58,850 nucleotides of DNA. Source: WGAL01 sp964570865 (lineage in GTDB: Bacteria; Bacteroidota; Ignavibacteria; Ignavibacteriales; Melioribacteraceae). This document shows, one piece after another, positions 17,498-27,143 of the stretch. Where the stretch lies: positions 1-58,850 of the forward strand of contig CAZMZM010000008.1 in the NCBI GenBank assembly GCA_964570865.1, written 5' to 3'. The position numbers and the translations under genes are program-made. Position 1 is the first letter of the stretch. Each line of letters begins with the position of its first letter. The notes beneath the pieces were generated by a model. The model did no database searches. It saw only the letters and a list, made by a program, of their open reading frames with translations, and was not told where the DNA came from.

Positions 17498-20074
17498 TTA
17501 CTTCATCAAAATCATTTTCTTCGTCGCAACAAATTCGCCGGCGCGTAAAGTGTAGAAATAAACGCCGCTCGGTAAATCCCTCGCGTTGAATTGTACGGTG
17601 TAATTTCCGGGAGCTTGTGATTTATTTACAAGCGTTGCTGCTTTTTGTCCCAGCGAGTTATAAACGGTTAATACGACGTTAACAACAGATTGCTTTCCGT
17701 CATTGGCCGAACTCCTCGCAATGACATTTGGAATTGAATACGAAATCGTCGTTGTCGGATTGAACGGGTTAGGATAATTCTGATAGAGAGTAAACTTATT
17801 TACAACTTCTTGGTTTTCTTCAACCGAAGTCGGGATTAACATATTTGCTTCGTAAACACCGTTACCGTGTGTTGCCGCGCGTATTTTTCTTACTGAAGGA
17901 ATTAAAGATAAATCCATTACAATTACACCGGCGGGCAAGCCTGTTGAAAATTGTTCCCAACTTGTTCCACCATCGGTTGTTGCGAAAACTCCGAGATCAT
18001 TGCCTACATAGATTATTTTAGAATCAGCAGGATCTACGGCGACAGCGTTTGTAGGAACATCCGGCAAGCCGGCTCCTAAGTCTTTCCAAAGTAATCCGTC
18101 ATCCGTAGTTTTAAATAAATGTGACTCTCCAAATCCCGAAAGGACTACATACAAAGTGGAATCATTCTGCGGATCAACTGCAATGTCCATCGGATAACGA
18201 TTCGGCAGACCGGATGCTATATCGCTCCAGCTTGTTCCACCGTCTCTGGTTCTGAAAATTTGCACTGTTCCGTTTTCCGGAGCAAATCCGACGTAAACCA
18301 CATCTTTATTCTGAAAAGAAACAGCCATTGAAATTGCCCGATTGCTTGTTAGAGGTGTACCTCCGTTTGAGGCGACCCAAAATGTACCGCCATTTGTGGA
18401 TTTCACTACTTTAGTGCCCGCTCCGTATAAAACGGTTTGATTTGTCGGAGCTATCATATAGGGTGAAATAAATGCTGTATTTCCGGCATTACCGGGAGAA
18501 ATATCTGACCAGCTTGCTCCGTGATCAAAGCTGCGTTGAATTCTTAAATTGTAATAAGAACCGTACATAGTATTGCTGTTGTTTTGATTAATTGCCGTCC
18601 AACTTCCATCTCCTCCGATAATTCTTATCCAATTCGTAGAACCATCATAGATAGCGCTGGCATTATCCTGCAAACCGCCGATTGATAAAACCGTTTCACT
18701 GTTTAAGGAAGAAAATCCGTTATAAAATTGTTGACTCTGGTAACCGCCGTTTCTTCCATGAAAAGTTTCACCAAAATCGGTGGTCTTAAAAACTCCACCG
18801 TCATTACCAAAATATACTACATTGGGATTTCCCGGATCAACCGCATAAGTATGATGATCTGCGTGAGAATAGTAAGTAGGTCCTTCTTCCTCCCCAGCGA
18901 TTGTTCGTCCCAAATCCCACGCCCACCAATTTGATTTTTGAATTAAACTGCTTCCGCTGTTTGTTGATTTATAAATATCAATTCCGGCAGTTAAAACCAT
19001 GTTTGGGTTATCCCGTTTAACTACAACGACATGCGAATACCACCCTTGATATTTAGCATAATCGGTTGTAGATACAACACTCCAACTATTGCCGAAATCA
19101 GTACTTTTGCAAAGCCAAGTTCCGCTAAGTCCCCCGCCGATTGAAGCATAAACTATATCAGGTTGAATCCGGCATTCGGACAATAATGCTTTCCCCTGAT
19201 ACCCGACCGGAAGATTGGATGTTATTTTATTCCATGAGTTTCCGGAATTAGAAGAAACATAAATTCCGGTACCAACGCTAGCAAAATTTCCGCAGGCGGC
19301 AATTAATCTTGTTGTGTCATCCGGATTTATTAAAATATCCGTAACCATTTTTGTCGTGTCAACTTGTTGCCAATTTATTCCGCAATCATATGATCTGTAA
19401 ATGCCTTCGGTTGTTCCCGCATAAATCGTACTTGAGTTGAGCGGATTTATCCTTATCACTTCCACTCCCCGCTCCTGATTGAAAGTCCAGTCCAAAGATT
19501 TTATCCAAGTATTTCCACCGTCGGTAGTTTTTAAAATTCCCATTCCGTAACTGCCGCGCGTTAATCGGTTTACGATTCCGCCAATTGAATTTTGATATGA
19601 GTAAACTTCCCCGGTTCCGATAAAAATTAAATTGGAATCATTTTTTGAAATGGCGATTGCACCTACTCCGAGCACCGGAAATCCGGTATCGACATATTCC
19701 CAAGCCGTTGCTCCTTCGCCCTCAGAATAACTGCGCCATAAGCCTCCGCTTGCAGAACCGGCGTAAAGTGTTCTGCTGTTCTGCGGATTAATTGCAATCG
19801 AAATTGTACGACCGCCAAAATTATGCGGACCGATTGAATGCCAAATTGCTCTTTTACTTAACACCTTCATTTGCTTACTCAATTCAAAAGCTTTAACGTA
19901 GCCTTCCTGCGGAAAGGTTTGATACGGATAAGCACGCTGAACCGCCCAAAAATTAAGAGCTTCGAGTGCATCGGACTTTTGATTATTTTTACTTGTGAAA
20001 CAGGTATTCAATAATAAAGCGGTAACTACGGATATTATTATTGTCATAAAAACGGGAAGATAGCGTTTACTCAT
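17498..20074 (-). CDS. Secreted BNR/sortilin-like beta-propeller protein with T9SS tail
   Basis: 858 residues. A hydrophobic N-terminal export segment (about 8-26) is followed by many VPS10/BNR repeats: S-x-D-x-G-x-x-W or T-T-D-G-G-x-x-W (TTDGGNTWIKS, SSNSGNSWNKI, KSTDFGNSWSVV, RTRDGGTSWSDI, ATTDGGTSWEQF). These build one or two multi-bladed propellers, as in xyloglucanases and surface adhesins. The C-terminal T9SS type A tail (YQNYPNPFNPTTT ... ATKKMILMK) is interrupted by 13 residues encoded by a mobile palindrome (17687-17725). No catalytic residues can be assigned, so binding or glycosidase activity is open. Monocistronic. Confidence 0.88.
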   Translation of the reverse strand: MSKRYLPVFMTIIISVVTALLLNTCFTSKNNQKSDALEALNFWAVQRAYPYQTFPQEGYVKAFELSKQMKVLSKRAIWHSIGPHNFGGRTISIAINPQNSRTLYAGSASGGLWRSYSEGEGATAWEYVDTGFPVLGVGAIAISKNDSNLIFIGTGEVYSYQNSIGGIVNRLTRGSYGMGILKTTDGGNTWIKSLDWTFNQERGVEVIRINPLNSSTIYAGTTEGIYRSYDCGINWQQVDTTKMVTDILINPDDTTRLIAACGNFASVGTGIYVSSNSGNSWNKITSNLPVGYQGKALLSECRIQPDIVYASIGGGLSGTWLCKSTDFGNSWSVVSTTDYAKYQGWYSHVVVVKRDNPNMVLTAGIDIYKSTNSGSSLIQKSNWWAWDLGRTIAGEEEGPTYYSHADHHTYAVDPGNPNVVYFGNDGGVFKTTDFGETFHGRNGGYQSQQFYNGFSSLNSETVLSIGGLQDNASAIYDGSTNWIRIIGGDGSWTAINQNNSNTMYGSYYNLRIQRSFDHGASWSDISPGNAGNTAFISPYMIAPTNQTVLYGAGTKVVKSTNGGTFWVASNGGTPLTSNRAISMAVSFQNKDVVYVGFAPENGTVQIFRTRDGGTSWSDIASGLPNRYPMDIAVDPQNDSTLYVVLSGFGESHLFKTTDDGLLWKDLGAGLPDVPTNAVAVDPADSKIIYVGNDLGVFATTDGGTSWEQFSTGLPAGVIVMDLSLIPSVRKIRAATHGNGVYEANMLIPTSVEENQEVVNKFTLYQNYPNPFNPTTTISYSIPNVIARSSANDGKQSVVNVVLTVYNSLGQKAATLVNKSQAPGNYTVQFNARDLPSGVYFYTLRAGEFVATKKMILMK
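17687..17725 (-). repeat. 39-bp palindromic repeat inserted in frame in a T9SS tail
   Basis: On the minus strand it starts GTCATTGCGAGGAG and ends AAGCAATCT. The arms GTCATTG and CAATGAC (17719-17725 and 17699-17705) can form a hairpin. This start and end match a repeat I recognise from many FCB-group and other genomes. It is 39 bases (13 codons, residues 784-796) and adds VIARSSANDGKQS between two conserved strands of the sorting domain without breaking the frame. Confidence 0.7.
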
Positions 20075-20198
20075 AATATTCTCAAAATTTAATAATCTAT
20101 TTTAATTAATAAAAATAAAACAATTATTGAGCATAAAAAATTATTGTCACCTATTTTTCGACAAAAAAATTCCCCGATTTCGTATTAAGAATATTTTC

Positions 20199-20227
20199 TT
20201 GACATTTTCAAAAAAAATAATTACAGT
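20199..20227 (+). promoter_or_regulatory. Sigma70-like promoter ahead of a decayed gene
   Basis: TTGACA (20199-20204), 17-base spacer, TACAGT (20222-20227). Predicted start about 65 bases before the ATG of the pseudogene at 20299. The -10 box is imperfect. Confidence 0.4.
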
Positions 20228-20298
20228 AAGAACACAAAAAATTTTCGTCCGGATGTGGGCAACTAAAAAAATAATCTTATTAAAATTTGAGGCGCCAC

Positions 20299-20655
20299 AT
20301 GGAAAAATTAATTTTTATTTTCTCGTTTTTATTCTTTCCCATGAATATGTATGCTCAATTCGATGTAGTTAAAACTTCTGCTCCTCAATTCGTGGAATCG
20401 TGGAAGAATTAGTCTAAAGCTGTAATTAATGGGACTTACTATTATGTCGGAAATAGATACAACAGTTAAACTTCGGTTGACTTAATAACAATAACGGTCA
20501 ATCGAACAGAAAGTTGCAGAGTTAATTAATGAAAAATTATCATCCGGAAATTACAAGGTTAAGTTTGCGGGCACAGAATTAAGCAGCGGTGTATATTTCT
20601 ATAGATTAGAAATGGAATGCAAAGTACTGAGGGAAAAATGATTCCGCTCAAGTAA
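20299..20655 (+). pseudogene. Decayed secreted protein gene with T9SS tail remnant
   Basis: An ATG at 20299 opens a normal signal peptide (MEKLIFIFSFLFF ... MYAQ) and 37 residues, then stops at 20410-20412. Farther on, one frame encodes QKVAELINEKLSSGNYKVKF and LSSGVYFYRLE, the last two-thirds of a T9SS type A tail. That frame hits TGA, but the usual final strand (KMIPLK, stop 20653-20655) continues in another frame. The gene has therefore lost its middle and acquired stops and a frameshift. A short internally deleted gene is favoured over a true small protein. Confidence 0.7.
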
Positions 20656-20705
20656 TAATAATTATAAAATTAAGATTAATTTATTCACTTTCATCAAAGG
20701 AAATA

Positions 20706-23700
20706 ATGAAAAAAGGGGTTTTCTTATTTTTCATCTATGCTTTAATTGCAGATGCACAAACTATCGATTCTCTTACCTTTTCAGAAATTATGTTTGTTCC
20801 TTCCGCATCCAACAGCGAGTTTGTTGAGATTTACAACTACGCAAATTCTACTTCCTATAACTTAACCGGACTAAAATTTAAGTACCATACATCAAAGGTT
20901 GATTCTTTTCTCGTTGTCTCGGATAATTCGATTATTGCTCCTCAAAGCTATGCGGTAATTTTAGAAAGAGATTATGATTTTACAAATGGAATTTACATAA
21001 TACCGGACTCCGTAATAATATTAACAACAACCGACAATGCGTTCGGAAGTTCCGGAATGTCAAACTCAAGCGACAGAACCCTCCGATTGCTGAGTTCCAA
21101 TAATGACACGCTTAGCGTTTACACATATACTGCAGATAATTTAAGCGGTTATTCGGATGAAAAAACAATAATGATATCGGATAATTCAAGTTCCAATTGG
21201 TCTAATTCACAAAACGTTAACGGTTCTCCGGGATATCGCAATTCCGTTTCACCCTACAAATACGATGTTTCAGCTCTCTCAATAGTTCTATCGCCCGATT
21301 ATATTACAAATGATGATTCACTCTATGTAGGTTTTACTTTTACGAATCTCGGGACCGAATCGGCTTCACATGTTACATTAAATACTTATTTCGATTCAAA
21401 CCTTGATTCAATTGGTACTGAAAACGAGAAATTTTTTACTCGAATTTTCTCTGATGTAAACTCCCGCGATACAATTGAAATTTCTCTGTCAACAATTCCA
21501 CCCGACACGGGTAAATTTAATTTAATCGCTCAATTAGAATTTTCGGATGATGAAAACATATCAAATAACACGATTATTACTCCCGTTTTTGTTTATCCGC
21601 CAAAACCGAGGTTTTCAGAAATCGTAATAAATGAAATAATGTACGAGCCGGTTTCAGGCGAGCCGGAGTGGATAGAACTTTACAATAATACGGATTCTGT
21701 AACTTTTAACTTAAAAAACTGGCGCTTTGCCGATAAATCGAGCACCCCTGTCATTACGGATTCCGATAAATATATTTCCCCCGGAAGATTTGCATTACTT
21801 ACTTCAGGCGACGGTTTACACGATTTTTATGATTTTACATCTCAGGTAATCGTAATGAATCTTCCGACGCTCAATAACAGCGGGGATAATCTTAAACTTA
21901 TTGACTCTCTCGAAACTGTAATTGACTCGGTAAACTACTTGTCAGATTGGAACGGTTCACCGCCTCATTATTCGCTTGAAAGAATTTCATCCGACAATTC
22001 AAACTCCGATTCTCTTAACTGGAGCGGTTCGATTAATCCCTCGCGTGCTACTCCGGGACAAATAAACTCCGTTACCGAAAAAGATTATGATTTGGTCATA
22101 AAAAATATTTGGCGCACACCCGACACTGCTCTTGTGAATGAAACAATAATAATTTCAGCTCAAGTAAATAATATTGGGAAACAGGACGCTAACTTTTCTC
22201 TCGACTTAAATTTGCTTTCCCAAACCGATTCGCTGCCGGTTAGTTTGATTGAATCGATTCCGTTTTCGTTGGCAAACGGAGATTCCGCCGAATTATCCTT
22301 TACTCCGCTTCAGGTCGAGAACACTCCTCGGCTTTTCGGGATTACGGCAAGATTTGCTTCCGATCAAGATACAACCAATAACAGTAAGATGATTCTCATC
22401 TTCCCTTCATATCCCAAACGCTCCGTAGTAATCAATGAGATTCAATTCGCCCCTTCCAACGGTGAGCCGGAATGGTTCGAACTGCAGAACAACACTTCGG
22501 GGAATGTGAATCTTTCAAATTGGAAAATGAACGATTTACTCAGCATCCCGCACGTAATTACTCTTTTTGATTCGGATTTATTCTTATCTGAAAACGAAAA
22601 AATAATAATTGCCAAAGACAGCGCAATTTTTGACTACCACAACATAATTCCCGGTAAAATTAAAATAATACAATTTCCTAATCTCAGCAATTCCCGCGAC
22701 GGAGTTGTGATTGATGACGCTAACGGCAAAACAATAGATTCCGTACTTTACAATTCGCGCTGGGGCGGAAGAAGCGGAAAATCACTCGAACGTATTCTTC
22801 CGTTTGCAGTTTCGACCGACAGCACAAATTGGGGAAGTTCAATTGATACCGAGTTAAGCACGCCCGGTCGGAAAAACTCAATCACTCCCTTCGATAGTAA
22901 TTTGGCAATTGCTAATTTATCATTAGCACCGGATTATGTTACAATGTCCGACACGCTAATTTGCAAGGCGAAAATTGAAAATCAAGGCTTAACCGATGCC
23001 GGATTATTTTATGTCAATTTTTATTTCGACACAAACCGTGATTCGATAATTGAAGATAGTGAACAGTTTGCTTCTCTTAATTTTAGTTCGTTATCGGTTG
23101 GGGACTCCATATTTGCCGCTGCCCGATATTTTCCTTCAGATACGGGCAATTATAACATATTTGCAAAAATAAATTACTACCATGACCAATCTTCGGGAGA
23201 TGATATTGCTTCATCGCAAATTTGCATTTATCCCAATCTTCCGCGATTTTCAGAAATTGTAATTAACGAAATAGCTTATCATCCTCCGCATGGACAACCC
23301 GAATGGATTGAACTTTTCAACAATACGGATTCTACGACATTTAACCTTTTTAAATGGAAAATCGCAGATAGAAATTCGTCAATTACTATTACGAGAGATA
23401 CTATTTTACTTGCGCCTCAATCGTTTGCAGTACTGACTCCTACCGACACAATCAATGATTTTTATAATATCAATTCCCGAATTATAATTGTCCATTTGCC
23501 GTCACTGAATAACGAAAACGACGATATTCGTTTGATTGATTCAATAGGAACCGTTATTGATTCAGTCTATTACCAAGATTCATGGAACAATTCAGCGGCA
23601 AATTCAACTTTAGAAAAAATTTCTCCGTTATTATTCGGAAATGATTCTACAAGTTGGGAAGGGTGTATAAATCCGAAACTCGGAACTCCCGGGGACATTA

Positions 23701-26174
23701 ATTCCGTAACGGAAAAAGAATATGATATTAAAGTTGAATATATGACTACAATTCCGGAAAATCCATACTTCGGAGAAAACTTCAATATTTCCGTAAAAGT
23801 TAAAAACATAGGAAAACACTCGGCTACTGTCAATTTGCTGCTATATTCCGATGTGAACAACGATTCACTTCCGGATATTCTTTTAACAAACGAACAAATT
23901 TCACTATCTTCGTCCGATTCAATATCTCATATATTTAATTTATCTCTTAAAAACCTAAAAGAACGCACGTTCACCGTAAAGGCTCAATATAGTTCCGATA
24001 TGGATACAACAAATAATTCCAAACAATTCCATCTCTTTCCTTCATATAGACACGGAGCGATAAAAATCAATGAGGTTCATTACGCCCCTATTGACGGAGA
24101 GCCGGAATGGGTTGAACTTGAAAACTGTTCCGGCGACACTGTGGACTTAAAAGGGTGGGAAATCGGAGACATTTTGCTTCATCCTACTACTGCAATTATT
24201 TCAGATTCAAATATTTTTCTTACTCCGGATGAGAAGTTAATTATTGCAAAAGATAGTATTATTCTAGATTTTCACAAACAGATTCCATCTAAGCTACTTA
24301 TTGAAAGTTTCCCGAATCTTAATAATAGCGAAGATGGAATTATTCTGAAAGACAGGGCGGATAACGTAATCGATTCGTTACTTTTTCATTCCGATTGGGG
24401 AAATATTTCAGGCGCTTCGTTAGAAAGAATTTCTCTTGAAACTGCGACAAACGACAGCACAAATTGGGGAAGCTCCAAAGATACCGAGTTGAGCACGCCC
24501 GGTCGGAAAAATTCACTTACGATAAAACAATTTGACATAAAAATTACAAAACTTGAATATTCCCCTACCTTTCCGGATTCGGGAAATAATATTATTTTAA
24601 GAACTACCGTTTTGAATACCGGAAACGAAAAAGCCGATTCATTTACTGTAAGATATTATTATTTCAGTTTAATCGATTCTTCGTTTCATCCATTTGCCGA
24701 AACTCAAAACGTATCTCTACAACCCGGTGATAGTTTAACAATTGAGAGAACGTGTGTTCACCCAATAATCGATTCGATGCTTTTCAAATCTACCGCATAT
24801 TTTTCGATTGACGAAGATACTTCCGATAATTCCCAAACCGTATTGGTTAAAACCGGCATAAGTGAACATGCGTTAATCATAAATGAAGTGATGAACATTC
24901 CCAAATCCGGCGAACCGGAATGGTGCGAACTATATAATAACACCAATTCGATTATTAACTTGGCAAAGGTATTTATTTGTGATTCGTCAAAATTGAACAG
25001 CAAATCTCAATTGGCAGATTCAATCTCATTCATAAATCCTTATTCGTATTTGGTTGTAACACCGGATTCCTCTTTTTATGAAATACTAACTCGACAAAAT
25101 ATTAACTCCGTTATTTCAAACTTTGGTTCACTCGGCAATTTACATGATTGTCTGTTCATTTACGATTATCGCGGAAATTTAATAGACTCGGTGGCGTGGG
25201 ATAACAACTGGCAATTTATAAACGGAAAATCAATTGAAAAAATCGGATTCGATGATGCAAACATCAGTTCGAATTGGTTCCCTTCGTTGGATTCCAACAA
25301 CGCAACACCGGGCGAGCTGAATTCCGTAACTAACTATAATTTCACGGAAAACCCTAAATTGGTAATTAACGAAATAATGTATTCTCCCTCCTCTGATAAT
25401 GGCGAATATATCGAATTATATAACTACGGCAATAATAATATTGAAATAGGGGGTTGGAGAATTTTGGATTTAAATGCGCATAACTCAATTCTTTGTCCCG
25501 TTAAATACCGGATAAAAGCTCATGATTATTTCCTTTTCGCTTTGGATTCAAATGTAATTAATTATTACAATCTCGATTCTGCCAAAGTCTATATTTCACC
25601 TGAGCATAAAATTTCACTTCCAAACGATGAAGGGATGATAATAATAAAAGATTTCAGACACAGCACAATTGACTCGGTTAAGTATTATTCAACTTGGCAT
25701 AATACGAATTTCATTCGGGTGAACAATCGCTCACTTGAGAAAATAAATCCGGTTATAGATGGTAACAATCCTACCAATTGGTCAAGTTGTGTGAATAATA
25801 TCGGAGGAACCCCTTTACAACAAAATTCTATCTTTTTAAATAACAATATTTCGAATAACGAAATCTCAATAACGCCCAATCCTTTTTCTCCCGATAATGA
25901 CGGATACGAGGATTTTACAATCATAAACTATAAACTGGTGGAAAATATTTCGCGGATTAGAGTGAGAGTTTTTGATTCTATCGGAAGATTGGTAAGAACT
26001 TTAACGGATAACTCTCCTTCAGGACAAAAAGGAGAAATAGTTTTTGATGGTAAGGACGAATCGGGTAATCCTTTAAGAATGGGAATATATGTCCTCTTGG
26101 TTGAAGAAATCGGAAACAGCGATAATTCATTAAAAATTTTCAAAAAAGCCGTGGTTATTGCCAGAAAATTATAA
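20706..26174 (+). CDS. Giant exported lamin-tail/CARDB repeat protein
   Basis: 1822 residues after a good ribosome site (AAAGGAAATAATG). The signal peptide ends near IADAQ. Seven lamin-tail (LTD) domains start near residues 24, 303, 573, 850, 1118, 1389 and 1552, most with VINEI-x-x-x-P-x-x-G-[EQ]-PEW-x-EL-x-N. CARDB-like Ig domains lie between successive LTDs 1-6, giving a unit of about 270-280 residues. LTD 6 and 7 follow each other directly (about 163). The C-terminus (about 1720-1822) is a FlgD-Ig/CHU_C-like cap (PNPFSPDNDGYEDF ... IYVLLVEEI), which probably serves export by T9SS. No enzyme motif is visible, so a surface scaffold or adhesin is the likely role. Confidence 0.87.
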   Translation: MKKGVFLFFIYALIADAQTIDSLTFSEIMFVPSASNSEFVEIYNYANSTSYNLTGLKFKYHTSKVDSFLVVSDNSIIAPQSYAVILERDYDFTNGIYIIPDSVIILTTTDNAFGSSGMSNSSDRTLRLLSSNNDTLSVYTYTADNLSGYSDEKTIMISDNSSSNWSNSQNVNGSPGYRNSVSPYKYDVSALSIVLSPDYITNDDSLYVGFTFTNLGTESASHVTLNTYFDSNLDSIGTENEKFFTRIFSDVNSRDTIEISLSTIPPDTGKFNLIAQLEFSDDENISNNTIITPVFVYPPKPRFSEIVINEIMYEPVSGEPEWIELYNNTDSVTFNLKNWRFADKSSTPVITDSDKYISPGRFALLTSGDGLHDFYDFTSQVIVMNLPTLNNSGDNLKLIDSLETVIDSVNYLSDWNGSPPHYSLERISSDNSNSDSLNWSGSINPSRATPGQINSVTEKDYDLVIKNIWRTPDTALVNETIIISAQVNNIGKQDANFSLDLNLLSQTDSLPVSLIESIPFSLANGDSAELSFTPLQVENTPRLFGITARFASDQDTTNNSKMILIFPSYPKRSVVINEIQFAPSNGEPEWFELQNNTSGNVNLSNWKMNDLLSIPHVITLFDSDLFLSENEKIIIAKDSAIFDYHNIIPGKIKIIQFPNLSNSRDGVVIDDANGKTIDSVLYNSRWGGRSGKSLERILPFAVSTDSTNWGSSIDTELSTPGRKNSITPFDSNLAIANLSLAPDYVTMSDTLICKAKIENQGLTDAGLFYVNFYFDTNRDSIIEDSEQFASLNFSSLSVGDSIFAAARYFPSDTGNYNIFAKINYYHDQSSGDDIASSQICIYPNLPRFSEIVINEIAYHPPHGQPEWIELFNNTDSTTFNLFKWKIADRNSSITITRDTILLAPQSFAVLTPTDTINDFYNINSRIIIVHLPSLNNENDDIRLIDSIGTVIDSVYYQDSWNNSAANSTLEKISPLLFGNDSTSWEGCINPKLGTPGDINSVTEKEYDIKVEYMTTIPENPYFGENFNISVKVKNIGKHSATVNLLLYSDVNNDSLPDILLTNEQISLSSSDSISHIFNLSLKNLKERTFTVKAQYSSDMDTTNNSKQFHLFPSYRHGAIKINEVHYAPIDGEPEWVELENCSGDTVDLKGWEIGDILLHPTTAIISDSNIFLTPDEKLIIAKDSIILDFHKQIPSKLLIESFPNLNNSEDGIILKDRADNVIDSLLFHSDWGNISGASLERISLETATNDSTNWGSSKDTELSTPGRKNSLTIKQFDIKITKLEYSPTFPDSGNNIILRTTVLNTGNEKADSFTVRYYYFSLIDSSFHPFAETQNVSLQPGDSLTIERTCVHPIIDSMLFKSTAYFSIDEDTSDNSQTVLVKTGISEHALIINEVMNIPKSGEPEWCELYNNTNSIINLAKVFICDSSKLNSKSQLADSISFINPYSYLVVTPDSSFYEILTRQNINSVISNFGSLGNLHDCLFIYDYRGNLIDSVAWDNNWQFINGKSIEKIGFDDANISSNWFPSLDSNNATPGELNSVTNYNFTENPKLVINEIMYSPSSDNGEYIELYNYGNNNIEIGGWRILDLNAHNSILCPVKYRIKAHDYFLFALDSNVINYYNLDSAKVYISPEHKISLPNDEGMIIIKDFRHSTIDSVKYYSTWHNTNFIRVNNRSLEKINPVIDGNNPTNWSSCVNNIGGTPLQQNSIFLNNNISNNEISITPNPFSPDNDGYEDFTIINYKLVENISRIRVRVFDSIGRLVRTLTDNSPSGQKGEIVFDGKDESGNPLRMGIYVLLVEEIGNSDNSLKIFKKAVVIARKL

Positions 26175-26246
26175 AAATTAAGAATTTTTGATATAATTAA
26201 TAAATTTTACTTATTTTAGTTGTTTTCAGATTAACGAGTGTTAACA

Positions 26247-26834
26247 ATGACAAACAGAGAAAAAATTAAAGTTGAAGCTCTAAAGCTGTTTTCTGAAAAT
26301 GGCTACTATCAATCTTCGGTTAGAATGATTGCCCAAAAGGTCGGGATTCGAGAAAGCGCAATTTATAACCACTTCCCTTCAAAGAAAGCTATATTCTTAG
26401 AACTAATCAATGACGGGAAAGATCGTGCAAATGCTTCCTCATTTGTAAACGACGAACTGCTTGATAAGCTGGATAATCCAGAAAGGTTTTTCGATTTATT
26501 TGCGGAAAAAATCATTGACTTGTGGACAACATTAGAAGAACGCATGTTCACCAAAATGATGATTCAAGCTAAATTTAACTCTTCAGTGGATTTTGATTTA
26601 ACTTTGAATGATTTGTTCTCCTCAATATCGGAAGTATTGGAAATAGTATTTGAGCAGTTAAGTAACTACGACTACATTAAGCCGTACGATAAGGAACTAT
26701 TAACCGAGCAATTTCTGGCGCCGTTGATTGTTCTAAAATTCAGATTTTTAATTAACAACTATTTTGATAAAGAACAAGTTTTGGCGTATGCAAAAAAACA
26801 TATCCGTTATTTCTGGGAAAATGTTAAAAAATGA
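26247..26834 (+). CDS. TetR-family transcriptional regulator
   Basis: 195 residues from ATG 26247; a GTG at 26238 in the same frame would add three residues and is less likely. The helix-turn-helix is REKIKVEALKLFSENGYYQ, then MIAQKVGIRESAIYNHFPSK, a typical TetR N-terminus. The C-terminal ligand domain is helical and not specific. Its stop overlaps the ATG of a broken ORF, which suggests that it once led an operon whose partner has decayed. Regulated target unknown. Confidence 0.88.
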   Translation: MTNREKIKVEALKLFSENGYYQSSVRMIAQKVGIRESAIYNHFPSKKAIFLELINDGKDRANASSFVNDELLDKLDNPERFFDLFAEKIIDLWTTLEERMFTKMMIQAKFNSSVDFDLTLNDLFSSISEVLEIVFEQLSNYDYIKPYDKELLTEQFLAPLIVLKFRFLINNYFDKEQVLAYAKKHIRYFWENVKK

Positions 26835-27143
26835 AAATCTCCGTAACAAGAGATGACATTATCAATACTGAAAAACGCATATTTCCTTATGTTAACAAGA
26901 CAATCGTTGAAGCTATGTTTTTTAATTATGCAGCGAATTAAAATTATAACTGAATCCAAAATTTGTAATAACAAACGAGCGGTTGCAAATTTGAGGTTAA
27001 ATTTATCGAGTACGGGCAATGTAAAAAATAAATCTGTTGCAATTCCCGGTTTGATAAACAAACTATTTTATCTTTCGGGAAGGTTTTTCCCTCGTTCAAT
27101 AGTTATGAAAGTAACTGAAATGCTTATGAGTCCACAGAAGTAA
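26831..27143 (+). pseudogene. Chimeric gene remnant (threonine-dehydratase-like start, SDR-like end)
   Basis: A 36-codon ORF starts at 26831 overlapping the TetR stop. Its text RDDIINTEKRIFPYVNKT resembles the opening helix of PLP-dependent threonine dehydratases. It stops at 26939-26941. From about 26940 another frame reads NVKNKSVAIPGLINKLFYL and RFFPRSIVMKVTEMLM, which resembles the C-terminal end of short-chain dehydrogenases. Nothing between is intact. It is best read as two gene ends joined by deletion. It overlaps the 3' end of trmB by 20 bases. Confidence 0.5.

Noticed and set aside
20706..26174. CRISPR-like or satellite repeat region
   Set aside because: The repeats are protein-domain repeats of 270-280 residues in an open frame, not short spaced DNA repeats.
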